Below are positions 1-9,782 of a DNA stretch of 38,025 nucleotides, piece by piece; positions within the stretch are counted from its first letter, which is position 1, and every line of letters begins with the position of its first letter. The notes under the pieces are model-generated. The model was not told the origin of the DNA, made no database searches, and saw nothing but the letters and a program-made list of their open reading frames with translations. The stretch comes from Kiritimatiellota bacterium (GTDB taxonomy: Bacteria; Verrucomicrobiota; Kiritimatiellia; RFP12; UBA1067), in contig WRJS01000022.1 of assembly GCA_009778475.1 (NCBI GenBank), positions 1 to 38,025 on the forward strand. Reading direction: 5' to 3'. The position numbers were made by a program, and so were the translations under genes.

Positions 1-80
<80 letters not shown>

Positions 81-312
81 TCTTCATTCTGGTGTTTCAT
101 TACCGATTCAACACCCTGGCGAAAATCATCCGCCGCGATGTCTCACCAAAAAACATTGTTTTTCTGTTCAACAACCAGAGAATACTCGCCGATTTTGGAA
201 CTTTTTTTAAATATTGCACTAGCCACAAAATCAAATTAAGGTCAAACTAACAATGATTTTCAAAATTCTAAATATTTTTTGACACTTATTTTAAGATTTT
301 TTGGGAATTCTA

Positions 313-341
313 TTGACAACCCTGCCAAAATCCATTATCCT
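313..341 (+). promoter_or_regulatory. Sigma-70-type promoter of the first secreted giant
   Basis: The -35 box TTGACA (313-318) and the -10 box TATCCT (336-341) are separated by exactly 17 bases. They sit in an AT-rich stretch (about 180-345) in front of the 431 gene. The predicted leader is about 80 bases and ends in a purine-rich ribosome binding site (GGAAAGGAAGAG, about 415-426) just before the ATG at 431. Nothing else was recognised between 81 and 312. Confidence 0.65.
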
Positions 342-430
342 TGTGAACATCTTTAGGGTTCACAGTATTTTTCTGCGGAGGTGCCGCAAGGAAAATGTTT
401 TTTAGGTTGCAACGGAAAGGAAGAGAAGAA

Positions 431-3400
431 ATGAGTACAAAATCACGTATGTTGTCGGCGGTATGCCGTCTCACACAACGGGCGGGCGCAGGGAGATTCC
501 TTGTGGCCGCAACCGCGCTCTTCGGCGCGGCAACGGGCGCGATGGCGCAGTGGACGTATAATCCCGGTCTCTCGGCGAGCATCACCCACCCGGACGGATG
601 GGAAATCATTGTCAGTGAGGACATTATTGGGAATGGTCCCTCCGAACTGATGATAGGCGAGTGTATCGCGGAACCTTCGACGCCGAAGGTCTTGAACCTC
701 AACCAGCCCATCAGCGGCGGTTATGTCATTACGGCCACGACCCCGAGCGGTATATTCGGATGGAACGACGGCGGCACCGTTGGCTTGGACAAGTTGGCGG
801 GACTTATCTTGCCAGACACGTTGAAGCGTATCGAGTCCTCTTCCTTCAGCGACGAGTCATTCCAAGGCGTCAGCCATTCCGTATGGACGCAACGCACTCT
901 CGTCATCCCGGACAGTGTCACCGACATCGGATCCATGGCTTTCCGCAACCTGATTGAGGATTTGGCGTCGCAGGATGAATATGCGATTGACAGTATCACC
1001 ATCGGCGCCGGCGTGGAGTACATCGACACTTACGCCTTCTGGAACATTCGTCCGCTGGACATTTATTTCAGGGGCACGCCGCCAGTGCTAGAGGATGGGA
1101 CTTCCCTGCCGATTCGCGCCAATATATCGGGCAACGCGCAGTTGCCGAACGCCAATGTGTACGTCTTGCGTGACATGGGCTGGGAAGGACTTGTCGATTC
1201 GGGTAGCCTTGAGCAAGGGGACGCGGTTATTCTTTTCAAAACGGGGGGTGTCAGTTACGGTGGCGCCGGTTATGGTTATGTCGGGTACTGGACGCCGCAG
1301 TCGCAGGAACCTGAGTACGCCTGGTACCTCGTGGATAACGGTTCCGGGACCTTCAGCCTCACCAACGCTTTTGGCTGGAAATTCGACGTGGCTCCGGACA
1401 CGGTGACAGGCGAAATCATTGTCGGTGGAAACCAAAACAATAACTTCTTTGGCGGCGGGCCGCTGGATTTTTCCGGCGCCATCCATCACGCGACGCCGCC
1501 GCTCAATGGCGGCGAGTACAGGATTGTCGAGATTGATGGCGGCGGGGCGAGTATCTTTCCCGCGATAATGGCCCCGAGGGTGGAGAGCCTTGTCCTGCCC
1601 GACACGCTTGTCGCCATCGGCGTCCAGGTCTTCTCCGGTTGCGAATGCACGGGCGACCTGGTGATCCCCGCCTCGGTGGAGTACATCGGCACCATGGCTT
1701 TCCTAGACTGCCAGTTTGACGCGGTCTATTTCATGGGACCGTACTCGGAGGACTTCGGAGAAGGGCTCTACCACCCCACCGACATGGATCCCATGTATCG
1801 TTATGACGACATCCCAACCTACATCACCGTGGAACACGCCGCGAGTTGGCTTGCGAGCGGGGAGATCTACGGCATTCCGTCCCCCGCGCAGGCGCTCGCC
1901 GACGGCACGGCGATGTGGCGCGGGAACTATAACGGTGGCGGGCAAATTCTCTGTCCGGGGTATGTCAATGCGTCGGAGTACGCTTGGTACCTCGTGTACG
2001 ACAATAACACCGGGTACAGCATCACCAATGCGGTCGGCTGGGAATTCGCGGTGATTCCGTCCGCCGGGGACGGCGAGTTGACGGTGCAGGGCGCCATCCG
2101 CTACCCCGTAACGCCCGACCTGTTGGATTTTTCGGGCGCGATCCATGATGGCGGCTATCCGCCCTCCAATGGCGGCGACTATAAAATTGTCGCGTTTGAC
2201 AACAGCGGGCCCTGCCTCTTCCATGCCGCGCTCGGCGGCGTGACCGGCCTTGTCCTGCCGGAAACGGTCATCAGCATCGGCGTTCGGTTCTTCGCCGGTC
2301 TCGATAATTGCACGGGGGACTTGGTGATTCCCGCCTCCGTGGAATTCATTGACGACGGGGCGTTTGGCGGGTTCACGGCCGGGCCGTACAATTATTCAGG
2401 AGCGGAATTCGACGCGGTGTATTTCGAGGGCGCGTATCCGTTCCTCGGCACGGACCTCTACGATTACGCCACCATCCCCACTTACATCACCGTGGAGCAC
2501 GCCGCAGGGTGGCTCGCGAGCGGCGAGATTTTCGGCAGCCCGAGTCCTGGGAAGGCGCTGGAGAACGGCACGGCCACGTGGCGCGACGGCGGGGCGATTT
2601 ACTGCCCGGGGTATGTCCACGTGCAGCAAAAGTGGACGGATCGCCGCGACGGGACATGGCCGAACATCGGGGGCGACCACGGGCACATCGTGGGCGGCCT
2701 CTATGTCATCTCCACCGAGGAGCAACTGGCGCAGTTTGCGTATCTGGTCGCTGAAGGCGACACCTTCGGCGGCAAGACGGTGGTGCTGGCCGCGGACTTG
2801 GATATGTCCGGTTACTTCTGGGAGGGCATCGGCAGGGACGGGACCACGCCGTTCGCGGGCACCTTTGACGGCAGGGGCAGGAGCATCAACGGCCTGAATG
2901 GCGACAGCGGGCTTTTCGCGGTCGGCATCCGCAATGGCGCCAGGGTCAGGGACGTCGTGGTCTCTGGCACGATCGTCTCGGACTTGCACATCGTGGGCGG
3001 CATTACCAGCAGCACCTCCACCGGGGCTGTCATCGACGGGTGCAGCTTCGCGGGGAGCATCCTCGGGAGCGGCGAGCATGTCGGCGGCATCGTCGGTCTC
3101 CATTCTGACAGCTCGATGATCGTCAACTGCGAAAACACGGCAAGCGTGTCGGTTCAGGGGAAGGCGGATGCCGCGAGTTTCGATTTCCGCGTCGGCGGCA
3201 TTGCCGGGTCGGTTAACTCCTCGGCCCAGATCATCAACTGCCGCAACGCCGGAAGCGTCACCGCCGCCGCCTGCAACCCGCCGAGCGCCACGGAGCATCT
3301 CCGCGCGGGCGGCATCGCCGGGCTCGTCTCTGGCGGCAGTTTCGACGTTGGGGTCAAGAATTGCTACAATTCCGGCACGGTGACCACGACGGGATCGGTG

Positions 3401-5470
3401 TCCGGGAACAACCATTGTGGCGGCCTCGCCGGCAGCGTACAGGGCATCGCGCACATCACGTCCTGTTACTGGAAGACGGGCGGGGCATCGTACCCGCAAA
3501 ACGCGATAGGGGGCAATTACCTTGGCCAGACCGTGACCATCATTAGCACCGTCTATTCGTTTACCACGCCTCCCGGAACGGTATCCGTCACGGATGACCT
3601 TCTCGACCTGCTCACCGGCTTTGTCGTCGCGAACGCAACCTACAACGGCGTCACCCTCTGGAAGTGGACGCTGGTCGGCTCGCTGGACGGCTATCCCGTC
3701 TTCTTCCCGCGGCCCGTGTGGGTTCCCGACCTGACTGACGGCGCGGGCGATGACGACTGGTTCATCATCACCACCGGCGACAGCGACGACCTGAGCCTGC
3801 CCAAGGAACTCGACGATACCGACCCGCTGTACGTTGAGGACGGCCACCTCGTCGAGGTCGAGCCGGGCAACGACATTGACCACACCACGGACGACAGCGG
3901 CAAGTACAAGTACCGCGTGCCGAACCTGCGGAACTTCCCGCACCCGCAGAACCGCTACATCTTCGACCCGTCGAAGCCCGGCATCTGGGTGATCGAGGAC
4001 GACGGCAACGGCGGCATCACCACCAACGCCTTCATCAACGTCCCGGACGGCACGGTGGACGTCTTCGACCCGAACACGGGCGACAAGAGCGAGTTCTGGG
4101 TGCCCGACCCGAACGACTACGGCGAATACTTCGTGTTCGACTACGACGACGACACGTGGGACTTCCCGAGCGGCTACCAAGAAGGGCCCATCGGCGACGA
4201 GTACGGCGACAACCTCGTGGACGTCCAGCCCGGCACCCTCATCGGCCACACCGACGAGACCAAGGATGGCTATGAACCCCCGTTCGTCGTGCCGGAGGTG
4301 CCCCTCTTCCCGTATGACGGCGGCACCGACAACGGCGGCCACGACTACGTGTTCGTGCCGGACATCCCGGCGGTCATTGTGATTGACGACCAAGGCAACG
4401 TCGTTGCGATCATTGACGTGCCGAGCGGCGCGATCACCATCATTGACGGCCAGGATGGCGACTGGTATTACATCCCCGACACTTCGGACGGGGCGGGACC
4501 GGGCGACTACTTTAAGATTCGCAAGGGCAACAACGCCTTCCACCCCGGTGTAAAATTCCCCGGCAAGGACTGGACAGACATCGAGCCCGGCGTGGTCATC
4601 GAACACGAGCCCGACGGCGACGGCTATCCGTTTATCGTCCCCGAACTGCCCGGCTTCCCGCCCCAACCTGCGCACAATTTACAAAACCTCCGCAATCATT
4701 ACCACTACGAGTTCGACCCTTCAATCCCCGCGGTGCTGGTCATTGACGCGATCAGCCCGAAGACCAACGCGGTCATCCACATCCCGGACGGCACGGTGGA
4801 CATCTTGGATCCCGAGACGGGCGACACGCTCGAGTTCTGGGTGCCCGACCCGAACAATCCCGGCGAATACTTCGTGTTCGACTACGATGACGACACGTGG
4901 GACTTCCCGAGCAAGCATCAGGGCACTCATGGCGGCAAGTACGGCAAGAACCTTGTGGACGTGGCGCCCGGCACGGTCATCGGCCACACCGACGACGGCG
5001 AGGAGGGCTATCCCTTCGAGGTGTCCGAGATCCCCGAGTTCCCGTACAACGGCGGCGAGGGCGAGGGGTACGACTACGTGTTTGTGCCGGACCTCCCTGC
5101 GGTCATCGTCATCGACCGCGACACGGGCGAGGTGGTGGCGGTCATTGATGTGCCGACGGGCGACGTCGAGTACAAGACCGCCGCCGAGGAGTGGGTCAAC
5201 GTCACCGACATCAAGGTCAACCTGCTGACCGGCAATGCGCTGCTGACGCTGGACAACGCCACCGTAGCGGCCCGCCTCGGGCCGGTGTTCACCTACGTCA
5301 TCTACGCGACGACGGACCTGACGCAACCCTTCACGCTCTGGACGCCGCACGACGAGGACGTTCATTTCGGCGTGGCGCGCGGCGGCCCGGCGCACGTGGC
5401 AACCATGGCGACGCAGAACGAGCCGCAGATGTTCTTCAAGGTCAAGGCCGTGCGGACCGTAACCCCCTGA
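431..5470 (+). CDS. Secreted BspA-like leucine-rich repeat / GLUG-motif giant protein
   Basis: A 1679-aa exported protein of unknown precise function, probably at the cell surface. Residues 1-39 form a signal peptide (n-region with several Arg/Lys, hydrophobic core, cleavage after ATGAMA). Three BspA-type LRR_5 blocks follow, around residues 120-175, 375-440 and 595-660, with the signature LxLPDTLxxIGxxxF. Between them is a repeated module with WYLV...SxTNAxGWxFxV. Residues about 845-1015 hold GLUG-like repeats (GGIAGxVxxxAxIxNCxNxG). The last 550 residues are acidic, Asp/Gly/Pro-rich beta repeats ending in a terminal FFKVKAV motif. I chose ATG 431 because a good ribosome binding site and the signal peptide lie there; an in-frame ATG at 395 would add 12 residues without either. 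BspA-like proteins are known adhesins, but binding here is inference. Confidence 0.85.
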   Translation: MSTKSRMLSAVCRLTQRAGAGRFLVAATALFGAATGAMAQWTYNPGLSASITHPDGWEIIVSEDIIGNGPSELMIGECIAEPSTPKVLNLNQPISGGYVITATTPSGIFGWNDGGTVGLDKLAGLILPDTLKRIESSSFSDESFQGVSHSVWTQRTLVIPDSVTDIGSMAFRNLIEDLASQDEYAIDSITIGAGVEYIDTYAFWNIRPLDIYFRGTPPVLEDGTSLPIRANISGNAQLPNANVYVLRDMGWEGLVDSGSLEQGDAVILFKTGGVSYGGAGYGYVGYWTPQSQEPEYAWYLVDNGSGTFSLTNAFGWKFDVAPDTVTGEIIVGGNQNNNFFGGGPLDFSGAIHHATPPLNGGEYRIVEIDGGGASIFPAIMAPRVESLVLPDTLVAIGVQVFSGCECTGDLVIPASVEYIGTMAFLDCQFDAVYFMGPYSEDFGEGLYHPTDMDPMYRYDDIPTYITVEHAASWLASGEIYGIPSPAQALADGTAMWRGNYNGGGQILCPGYVNASEYAWYLVYDNNTGYSITNAVGWEFAVIPSAGDGELTVQGAIRYPVTPDLLDFSGAIHDGGYPPSNGGDYKIVAFDNSGPCLFHAALGGVTGLVLPETVISIGVRFFAGLDNCTGDLVIPASVEFIDDGAFGGFTAGPYNYSGAEFDAVYFEGAYPFLGTDLYDYATIPTYITVEHAAGWLASGEIFGSPSPGKALENGTATWRDGGAIYCPGYVHVQQKWTDRRDGTWPNIGGDHGHIVGGLYVISTEEQLAQFAYLVAEGDTFGGKTVVLAADLDMSGYFWEGIGRDGTTPFAGTFDGRGRSINGLNGDSGLFAVGIRNGARVRDVVVSGTIVSDLHIVGGITSSTSTGAVIDGCSFAGSILGSGEHVGGIVGLHSDSSMIVNCENTASVSVQGKADAASFDFRVGGIAGSVNSSAQIINCRNAGSVTAAACNPPSATEHLRAGGIAGLVSGGSFDVGVKNCYNSGTVTTTGSVSGNNHCGGLAGSVQGIAHITSCYWKTGGASYPQNAIGGNYLGQTVTIISTVYSFTTPPGTVSVTDDLLDLLTGFVVANATYNGVTLWKWTLVGSLDGYPVFFPRPVWVPDLTDGAGDDDWFIITTGDSDDLSLPKELDDTDPLYVEDGHLVEVEPGNDIDHTTDDSGKYKYRVPNLRNFPHPQNRYIFDPSKPGIWVIEDDGNGGITTNAFINVPDGTVDVFDPNTGDKSEFWVPDPNDYGEYFVFDYDDDTWDFPSGYQEGPIGDEYGDNLVDVQPGTLIGHTDETKDGYEPPFVVPEVPLFPYDGGTDNGGHDYVFVPDIPAVIVIDDQGNVVAIIDVPSGAITIIDGQDGDWYYIPDTSDGAGPGDYFKIRKGNNAFHPGVKFPGKDWTDIEPGVVIEHEPDGDGYPFIVPELPGFPPQPAHNLQNLRNHYHYEFDPSIPAVLVIDAISPKTNAVIHIPDGTVDILDPETGDTLEFWVPDPNNPGEYFVFDYDDDTWDFPSKHQGTHGGKYGKNLVDVAPGTVIGHTDDGEEGYPFEVSEIPEFPYNGGEGEGYDYVFVPDLPAVIVIDRDTGEVVAVIDVPTGDVEYKTAAEEWVNVTDIKVNLLTGNALLTLDNATVAARLGPVFTYVIYATTDLTQPFTLWTPHDEDVHFGVARGGPAHVATMATQNEPQMFFKVKAVRTVTP
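3915..5165 (+). repeat. Intragenic direct duplication (741-bp offset) in the 431 gene
   Basis: The acidic C-terminal module occurs twice with high DNA similarity. For example, the segment beginning CCGGACGGCACGGTGGAC is at 4043 and again at 4784, and GAGTTCTGGGTGCCCGAC is at 4091 and again at 4832. Both have an offset of 741 bp (247 codons). Each copy encodes an EFWVPDPN...GEYFVFDYDDDTW segment and a YVFVPDxPAVIVID segment. This is most simply an in-frame tandem duplication. Confidence 0.8.
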
Positions 5471-5546
5471 CGGGATTGATTCTCCCGCGCGGCGGACGTG
5501 TTGTCTTTCATATTATTATCGTCCGACTTGCCGCCGAGAGGGGATC

Positions 5547-5580
5547 GCCCCCGCCCAGCAATGGGCGGGGGCTCTTTTTT
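5547..5580 (+). terminator. Rho-independent terminator after the 431 gene
   Basis: A perfect 11-bp GC-rich stem (5547-5557 with 5562-5572) is closed by a GCAA tetraloop of the GNRA type. It is followed by TCTTTTTT. It lies about 77 bases after the stop codon of the secreted giant. Confidence 0.9.
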
Positions 5581-5618
5581 CCCTGATGCGGGCAGGAATG
5601 CCCGCGCCACCTTTTTTG

Positions 5619-5707
5619 CCGGGAGCGCAAGGCTTCCGCCTTGCCAACCCCGGGAGCGCAAGGCTTCCGCCTTGCCAACCCCGGGAACGCAAGGCTTCCG
5701 CCTTGCC
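5619..5707. repeat. Three tandem copies of the GGGAGCGCAAGGC palindromic repeat
   Basis: Three copies of a unit of about 27 bases (CCGGGAGCGCAAGGCTTCCG, then CCTTGC) are spaced 30 bases apart. The core GCAAGGC-TTCC-GCCTTGC can fold into a 7-bp hairpin. The same unit recurs at 18369-18580, 28513-28540 and 33681-33709, always between genes. The rest of the 5471-5797 gap holds only the terminator. Confidence 0.9.
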
Positions 5708-5797
5708 ATCTAAAAATTCGGATCACCCGCGCCACCCCGTCTCCCTCATGCCTGATTTCTCGTTAGAAGTGAAACGCAACGAAGACGCGGATAGCCC

Positions 5798-5826
5798 TTG
5801 ATGTTTTCTGCGGGTTACGGTATTAT
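5798..5826 (+). promoter_or_regulatory. Promoter of the GYF_2 operon
   Basis: The -35 TTGATG (5798-5803) and the -10 TATTAT (5821-5826) have 17-base spacing. They lie 55 bases before the GTG start at 5881 and after the repeat cluster. No strong terminator separates the next five co-directional genes. Confidence 0.65.
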
Positions 5827-5880
5827 GGTTGCGCTTTTTTGAAAACGGCAAGTGCCTGATCAAAGTGAAAGTGTGGTTGC

Positions 5881-7059
5881 GTGACAAGGAAAAGTGTCCA
5901 GCAGAAACAGGTGCATGAGCGACGTTGGCTCGTGAGGGATGATGAGCAGGGCGAGACGTTCGGTCCCGTCACGGTCGAGACGTTGCGGGCATGGGCGCAG
6001 GACGGGCGGCTGGCGCCCACGAGCATGGTCTCGGAGAACGCGGCGGACTGGTCGCCTGTGGCGCATTTCCCTGGGCTGGGGATGGACTGGGTGGTCGAGA
6101 CGTCGCCGGGGGCGTTCTATGGACCGATCCATCTGCAGGCGTTGGAGGGGTTGCTCAAGGACGGCACGATTGCCGCGTCCGCCATCCTGTTCGCGCGGCG
6201 TGACAGCATGACGGACGCGCCTCCGCAGCAGGGCGGCGCAGTGGCGCGCGCGGAGGCGGCGGAGCAGGCGCTGGCCGAGTGCGTCAAACAGGCGGAGCAG
6301 GCGCAGCGGCTGCTGACGGCGCAGGTCACGCAACTGACGGCGCAACTGTCGGAGTGCGAGATGCGTCTGCAACGGGCCGACCAAAAGACGGCGGAGGCGA
6401 ACGCGCTGCCGCTGTTCGCGCAGCAAATCACCTCCGCGCAGGAAATGGTCGCGCAGCAGATCCTGGATGCCGTGGCGGATGTGCAGACGGCGGTCGCAGA
6501 ACAGGCGGAGCAGGCCGCGGCCTTGCGGCAAGCGTTGAGCCCCCTCCCCGTCAGGGATGCGGTTGCGCGTTTGCAGGCCGCCGTGCAGGATGTGCCGGGG
6601 GAGGTCGCGCGCGCGCTCGCGCCGGAGCGGCAGGAGATGCTGGCGGCGATCGCGAACGTCCAGCCGCAGACGGTCCAAGCCGTTGAGCGGAGTGTCCGTG
6701 ATGCGGTGGCCGCCGTGTCGCAGCAGGTCCGGCAGCTTTCGGAGGGCCTGCGCGAGATGGAGCGGGCGCTGGCGGCAAGTCCGAAGGCGGCGGCGCCTGA
6801 GCCGACGGCCGGGCGCGTGTATGTGGAGGCGGAGGCGGTGGAAGTCATCCCGCCGGCTGCGCACGGGCAGTCGCATGGCCGCCGGGCGCACGCGAAGGCC
6901 GCCACGCACGAGACGCCGCCCGAGGTCCAGACCGCGCATCACGACACGCGGAGGCACAGCGGCGAAGGGCTTTCGATGGCGGAGCTCGAGCAGCAGGCCC
7001 AGCGCGAGCTGGAGCGGCTCGGCGCACAGGGCGTGAACCTTTTCAAGCGGAAGAAATGA
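5881..7059 (+). CDS. Tandem GYF_2-domain / coiled-coil protein (first paralogue)
   Basis: A 392-aa soluble protein. Residues about 15-58 are a GYF_2 (DUF4339) domain: WLVRDDEQGETFGPV, then RAWAQDGRLAPTSMV and ADWSPV. A second, more divergent copy follows at about 61-110 (WVVE...FYGPIHLQALEGLLKDG). Residues about 118-290 are Ala/Gln/Glu-rich coiled coil, and the C-terminus is basic (LFKRKK). GYF domains are known to bind proline-rich peptides, so an adaptor role is likely. The next gene is a paralogue with the same layout. The start is GTG 5881, the first start after the in-frame stop at 5866. An in-frame GTG at 5911 is an alternative, and neither has a strong ribosome binding site. No enzymatic motif was seen. 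Confidence 0.8.
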   Translation: MTRKSVQQKQVHERRWLVRDDEQGETFGPVTVETLRAWAQDGRLAPTSMVSENAADWSPVAHFPGLGMDWVVETSPGAFYGPIHLQALEGLLKDGTIAASAILFARRDSMTDAPPQQGGAVARAEAAEQALAECVKQAEQAQRLLTAQVTQLTAQLSECEMRLQRADQKTAEANALPLFAQQITSAQEMVAQQILDAVADVQTAVAEQAEQAAALRQALSPLPVRDAVARLQAAVQDVPGEVARALAPERQEMLAAIANVQPQTVQAVERSVRDAVAAVSQQVRQLSEGLREMERALAASPKAAAPEPTAGRVYVEAEAVEVIPPAAHGQSHGRRAHAKAATHETPPEVQTAHHDTRRHSGEGLSMAELEQQAQRELERLGAQGVNLFKRKK

Positions 7060-7121
7060 CGGGGTTTTTCAGGATGAACGGGATTATGTTTTTGTTCTAA
7101 GAACGCGAAACGGAGACCTTG

Positions 7122-8831
7122 ATGTCACAGCAAGCAGAGAACGACAGTGCGGTCCAGTGGTTTTTGCGGACAGGCGGCGAGACCGTGTTTGGGCCTGTCA
7201 CGCGGGAGGGCCTTATCGTCTGGGCGGAGCAGGGGCGCATCCTGCCGGGGCATGAAGTCTCGGCCGACCGCAAGAAGTGGCTGCCGGCCGTCTCGGTTGA
7301 GTTCCTCGATATGCGCTGGTACGTTGACGACGGCGACGAGGATTTGCGCGGGCCGCTGAACCGCTTGGCCGCCGAGACACTTGTCAAGAGCGGCAAGGTG
7401 AGCGCGGGGGCGCAGATTGTCGCTGCGGACGAGGTGGACGCGGCCGACGCGGAGGAGGAGGAGAAGCCCGCCCCTGCGCCGCGCGGCAAAGCTTCGGCGC
7501 GGCCGCAGGCGCAAGAGCTTGGGCTTGGGCTGGCGGAAACGCCGCCGCCAACGCGCAGCAGCCGCGCGGCTTCGGATGCCGCGCGGAACACGAGCGCGCT
7601 CCAGCAGGAATGCACGCGCCTGACGGCGAAGGTCGAGGAGCTGGAGGCGCTGTGCGAGACGCTGAAGCGGAACAGCGAGAAAGATTCCCGTGCCGCTGAG
7701 CGGCGTGCGGAGCAGTTGCGCCAGCAGGTCAAGAAGCAGGAGGCCGAGATTGAGGACTTGAACGCGGCGGCGGGCCAGCCCGCCGCACCTGTGGTGGATG
7801 CGGCGCTCGTGCGCGAGCGCGACGACCTGCTGGTGCGGCTCGGCGAGACCTGCCGCGAGCGCGATGACCTGCTGGCGACGGCCGCGGATCAGGACGAGGC
7901 GTTTAAGAGCCTGATCCAGCGCGTTGCCGAGCTTGAGCAGAAGGTGCAGTCGGAGACGCAGAAAAACGATGAGGCCAATCATGCGCTCACCACGGATGAG
8001 CGCGTCATCCAGCAGCTGCGCAACGAGCTGAAGAGCTGGCAGCAGGCGTGCCAGAAAAGCACGGCGACGGAGCAGGCCGCGCTGGCGCGGGCGGCGGATG
8101 CGGAGTCGGATTTGGCGGACGTGCTGGCGACGGCCAACGCGCGTGACGCGGAGTACGCCGAGAAAATCGCGGGCCTCGAAAAGAACGCCACGCAGTCGCC
8201 CGAGGAAATCGCGCAGTTCTATTCCGATCAGGCCGCCATCTATCAGTTGTGCAAGCATGAGCTGGAGACCCTCGCGAAATCGCTGGAGATGGAACGGACG
8301 TACTTTGAGCAGCTGAAGCACATCTCCGCGCAACGCGCGCAGGCCATGCAGGAACGCAAGCAGACGCTGATGCGCCAGCTCGGCAACAGCCCTGCCGACA
8401 TGACGCGCCTGAGCGCGCGCGAGCAGTCGTCCGATCCGGGCGCGGTGCGCATCCGCAACGAGTTCGACAACCTCCGCTTCACGCATGAGCGCGAGATGCG
8501 CCAGTCCGAGGAGCGCGAGCGCGAGATGCAGCGCAAGCTGCACGTGTTCGAGTCGGAGGTCGGGCGCCTGCGCGAGCTTGCCCTGGAAGGCGAGAAGCTC
8601 GGGCGGCGCGTGCAGGAGCTCTCGGATCTGCTCCGCAAGCGCGAGCATGAGCTTGCGGAGACGCGCGCGAAAAACGAGTCCGAGCGCGAACAGTTCCAAG
8701 GCAGCCAGAAGGCCCTGCTCACGCGCATCGAGGCGCTGGAGCGCGGTGTCCGTCCCGAACCGGCGGAGACCGTCCAGTCCGCCGACGCCAAAACCGTCAA
8801 GCTCGCCTCTTGGATGCGTTTTAAACATTAG
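7122..8831 (+). CDS. Tandem GYF_2-domain / long coiled-coil protein (second paralogue)
   Basis: A 569-aa protein. Residues about 10-58 form a GYF_2 domain (WFLRTGGETVFGPV, WAEQGRILPGHEV, KKWLPAV) and about 66-110 a second copy (WYVDDGDEDLRGPL). A linker follows, then about 400 residues of nearly continuous coiled coil (heptads rich in Glu, Arg, Leu, Gln) up to the C-terminus (SWMRFKH). It has no signal peptide or membrane segment, so it is probably cytoplasmic. It shares its domain order with the gene 60 bases upstream, which points to duplication. ATG 7122 is chosen because GGAG (7112-7115) lies 6 bases before it; an in-frame TTG at 7119 is less likely. It may be an elongated scaffold, but the function is unknown. 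Confidence 0.8.
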   Translation: MSQQAENDSAVQWFLRTGGETVFGPVTREGLIVWAEQGRILPGHEVSADRKKWLPAVSVEFLDMRWYVDDGDEDLRGPLNRLAAETLVKSGKVSAGAQIVAADEVDAADAEEEEKPAPAPRGKASARPQAQELGLGLAETPPPTRSSRAASDAARNTSALQQECTRLTAKVEELEALCETLKRNSEKDSRAAERRAEQLRQQVKKQEAEIEDLNAAAGQPAAPVVDAALVRERDDLLVRLGETCRERDDLLATAADQDEAFKSLIQRVAELEQKVQSETQKNDEANHALTTDERVIQQLRNELKSWQQACQKSTATEQAALARAADAESDLADVLATANARDAEYAEKIAGLEKNATQSPEEIAQFYSDQAAIYQLCKHELETLAKSLEMERTYFEQLKHISAQRAQAMQERKQTLMRQLGNSPADMTRLSAREQSSDPGAVRIRNEFDNLRFTHEREMRQSEEREREMQRKLHVFESEVGRLRELALEGEKLGRRVQELSDLLRKREHELAETRAKNESEREQFQGSQKALLTRIEALERGVRPEPAETVQSADAKTVKLASWMRFKH

Positions 8832-8879
8832 CCGTTTTTTTTCTTTTCACATCAACCCTCATTACGCTACACTAAGGCC

Positions 8880-9776
8880 ATGAATGACATTCCTCCGAAA
8901 CACACGCCGGATGATTCAGCCACCGCGAGTGGCAATCTGGTTTCGTTCTATCAGGCGGCCTCGAACGCCCAGCCGGAATCCTTTCCCGTTCTGAAAGCCT
9001 TCCAGGACTACATCGAGGCCGAACGCGCGCAGGCCCGCAAACGGGTCGTCTCGCTCTCGGTCATCTTTGCGGTCATCATCTGCGCGGTCATCGGCGGTTT
9101 CCTCTCGACGGGCATCTACCTGATGCGCGACAGGGCGCAGATGCAGGATCAGATGATGCGCGACCGGACGCAGATGCAGGACAAGATCCTCGAGATCGCG
9201 CTTGCTGCCCGCCCGGCCGCGGAGCCGCCGGTCCCCGCCCACATCGCGCCGCCCGCGCCATCTGCCGCGCCGCAGGTTGACATCGTGGAAAAGACCGTCG
9301 AGGAAATCTCGAAGGTCACCGCCGCCTTGCAGTCCGACATCGGCAAGCGCATCGACGGCATCTCCGAAATCAGCTCGCAGGTGCACGAGAAAGTCACCTC
9401 CCAAGAGACCGAGCTGGAGAAGCTCCGCCAAGAGCTCGGCCAGATGAAAGAGCAGAACCAGCTGCTCAAAGGCGACGTCGAGGTCATGCGCACCGCCACG
9501 GCCCGGGCCACGCCCGTCACGCCCGGACTCACGCCGCCCACAGTCGCCGTCGCCGTGCCGCCCGCGCCCGACGAGCCGCCAGACGTGCCGGGCGTTGTCG
9601 TCGTGCCGCCGCCGCCCAAGGAAGACCTGCGCTTCCCGCCGGCCACCAAAGAGCCCCCCGCCACACCCGACGGCGTGAACCCGCCCGACGCCCCGAAAGG
9701 CACGATGCTCACCTCCGTGCCGCTGGAGTCGAAAGCCAGCGGCACCATCCCGTGGCGCGTCATCATCCCCGAGTGA
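8880..9776 (+). CDS. Single-pass membrane protein with coiled coil and proline-rich tail
   Basis: A 298-aa protein of unknown function. An N-terminal soluble part of about 55 residues is followed by one transmembrane helix (about 56-81). Next come two near-identical 10-residue units (MRDRxQMQDxM), an Ala/Pro linker, and a coiled coil at about 133-205. A strongly proline-rich tail at about 212-272 contains PPAPDEPPDVPG and VVPPPPKED. The flanking GYF_2 genes encode domains of a family that binds proline-rich ligands, so this protein is a natural candidate partner. Its topology is not fixed by the sequence. If the tail is outside the cytoplasm the interaction would be impossible. ATG 8880 follows a short AAGG site, and the phosphatase gene starts 6 bases after its stop. 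Confidence 0.75.
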   Translation: MNDIPPKHTPDDSATASGNLVSFYQAASNAQPESFPVLKAFQDYIEAERAQARKRVVSLSVIFAVIICAVIGGFLSTGIYLMRDRAQMQDQMMRDRTQMQDKILEIALAARPAAEPPVPAHIAPPAPSAAPQVDIVEKTVEEISKVTAALQSDIGKRIDGISEISSQVHEKVTSQETELEKLRQELGQMKEQNQLLKGDVEVMRTATARATPVTPGLTPPTVAVAVPPAPDEPPDVPGVVVVPPPPKEDLRFPPATKEPPATPDGVNPPDAPKGTMLTSVPLESKASGTIPWRVIIPE

Positions 9777-9782
9777 CACGTC

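Noticed and set aside
395-430. Upstream ATG at 395 for the first giant
   Set aside because: It would put 12 residues before a good signal peptide, and the strong purine-rich ribosome binding site lies inside this segment, just before ATG 431.
2396-4675. Long minus-strand open frame (759 codons) opposite the first secreted giant
   Set aside because: It is a by-product of GC-rich codons in the real gene. It has no ribosome binding site, is low-complexity (Val/Asp/Arg-rich) and has no domain. The plus-strand protein has a signal peptide, LRR and GLUG motifs.
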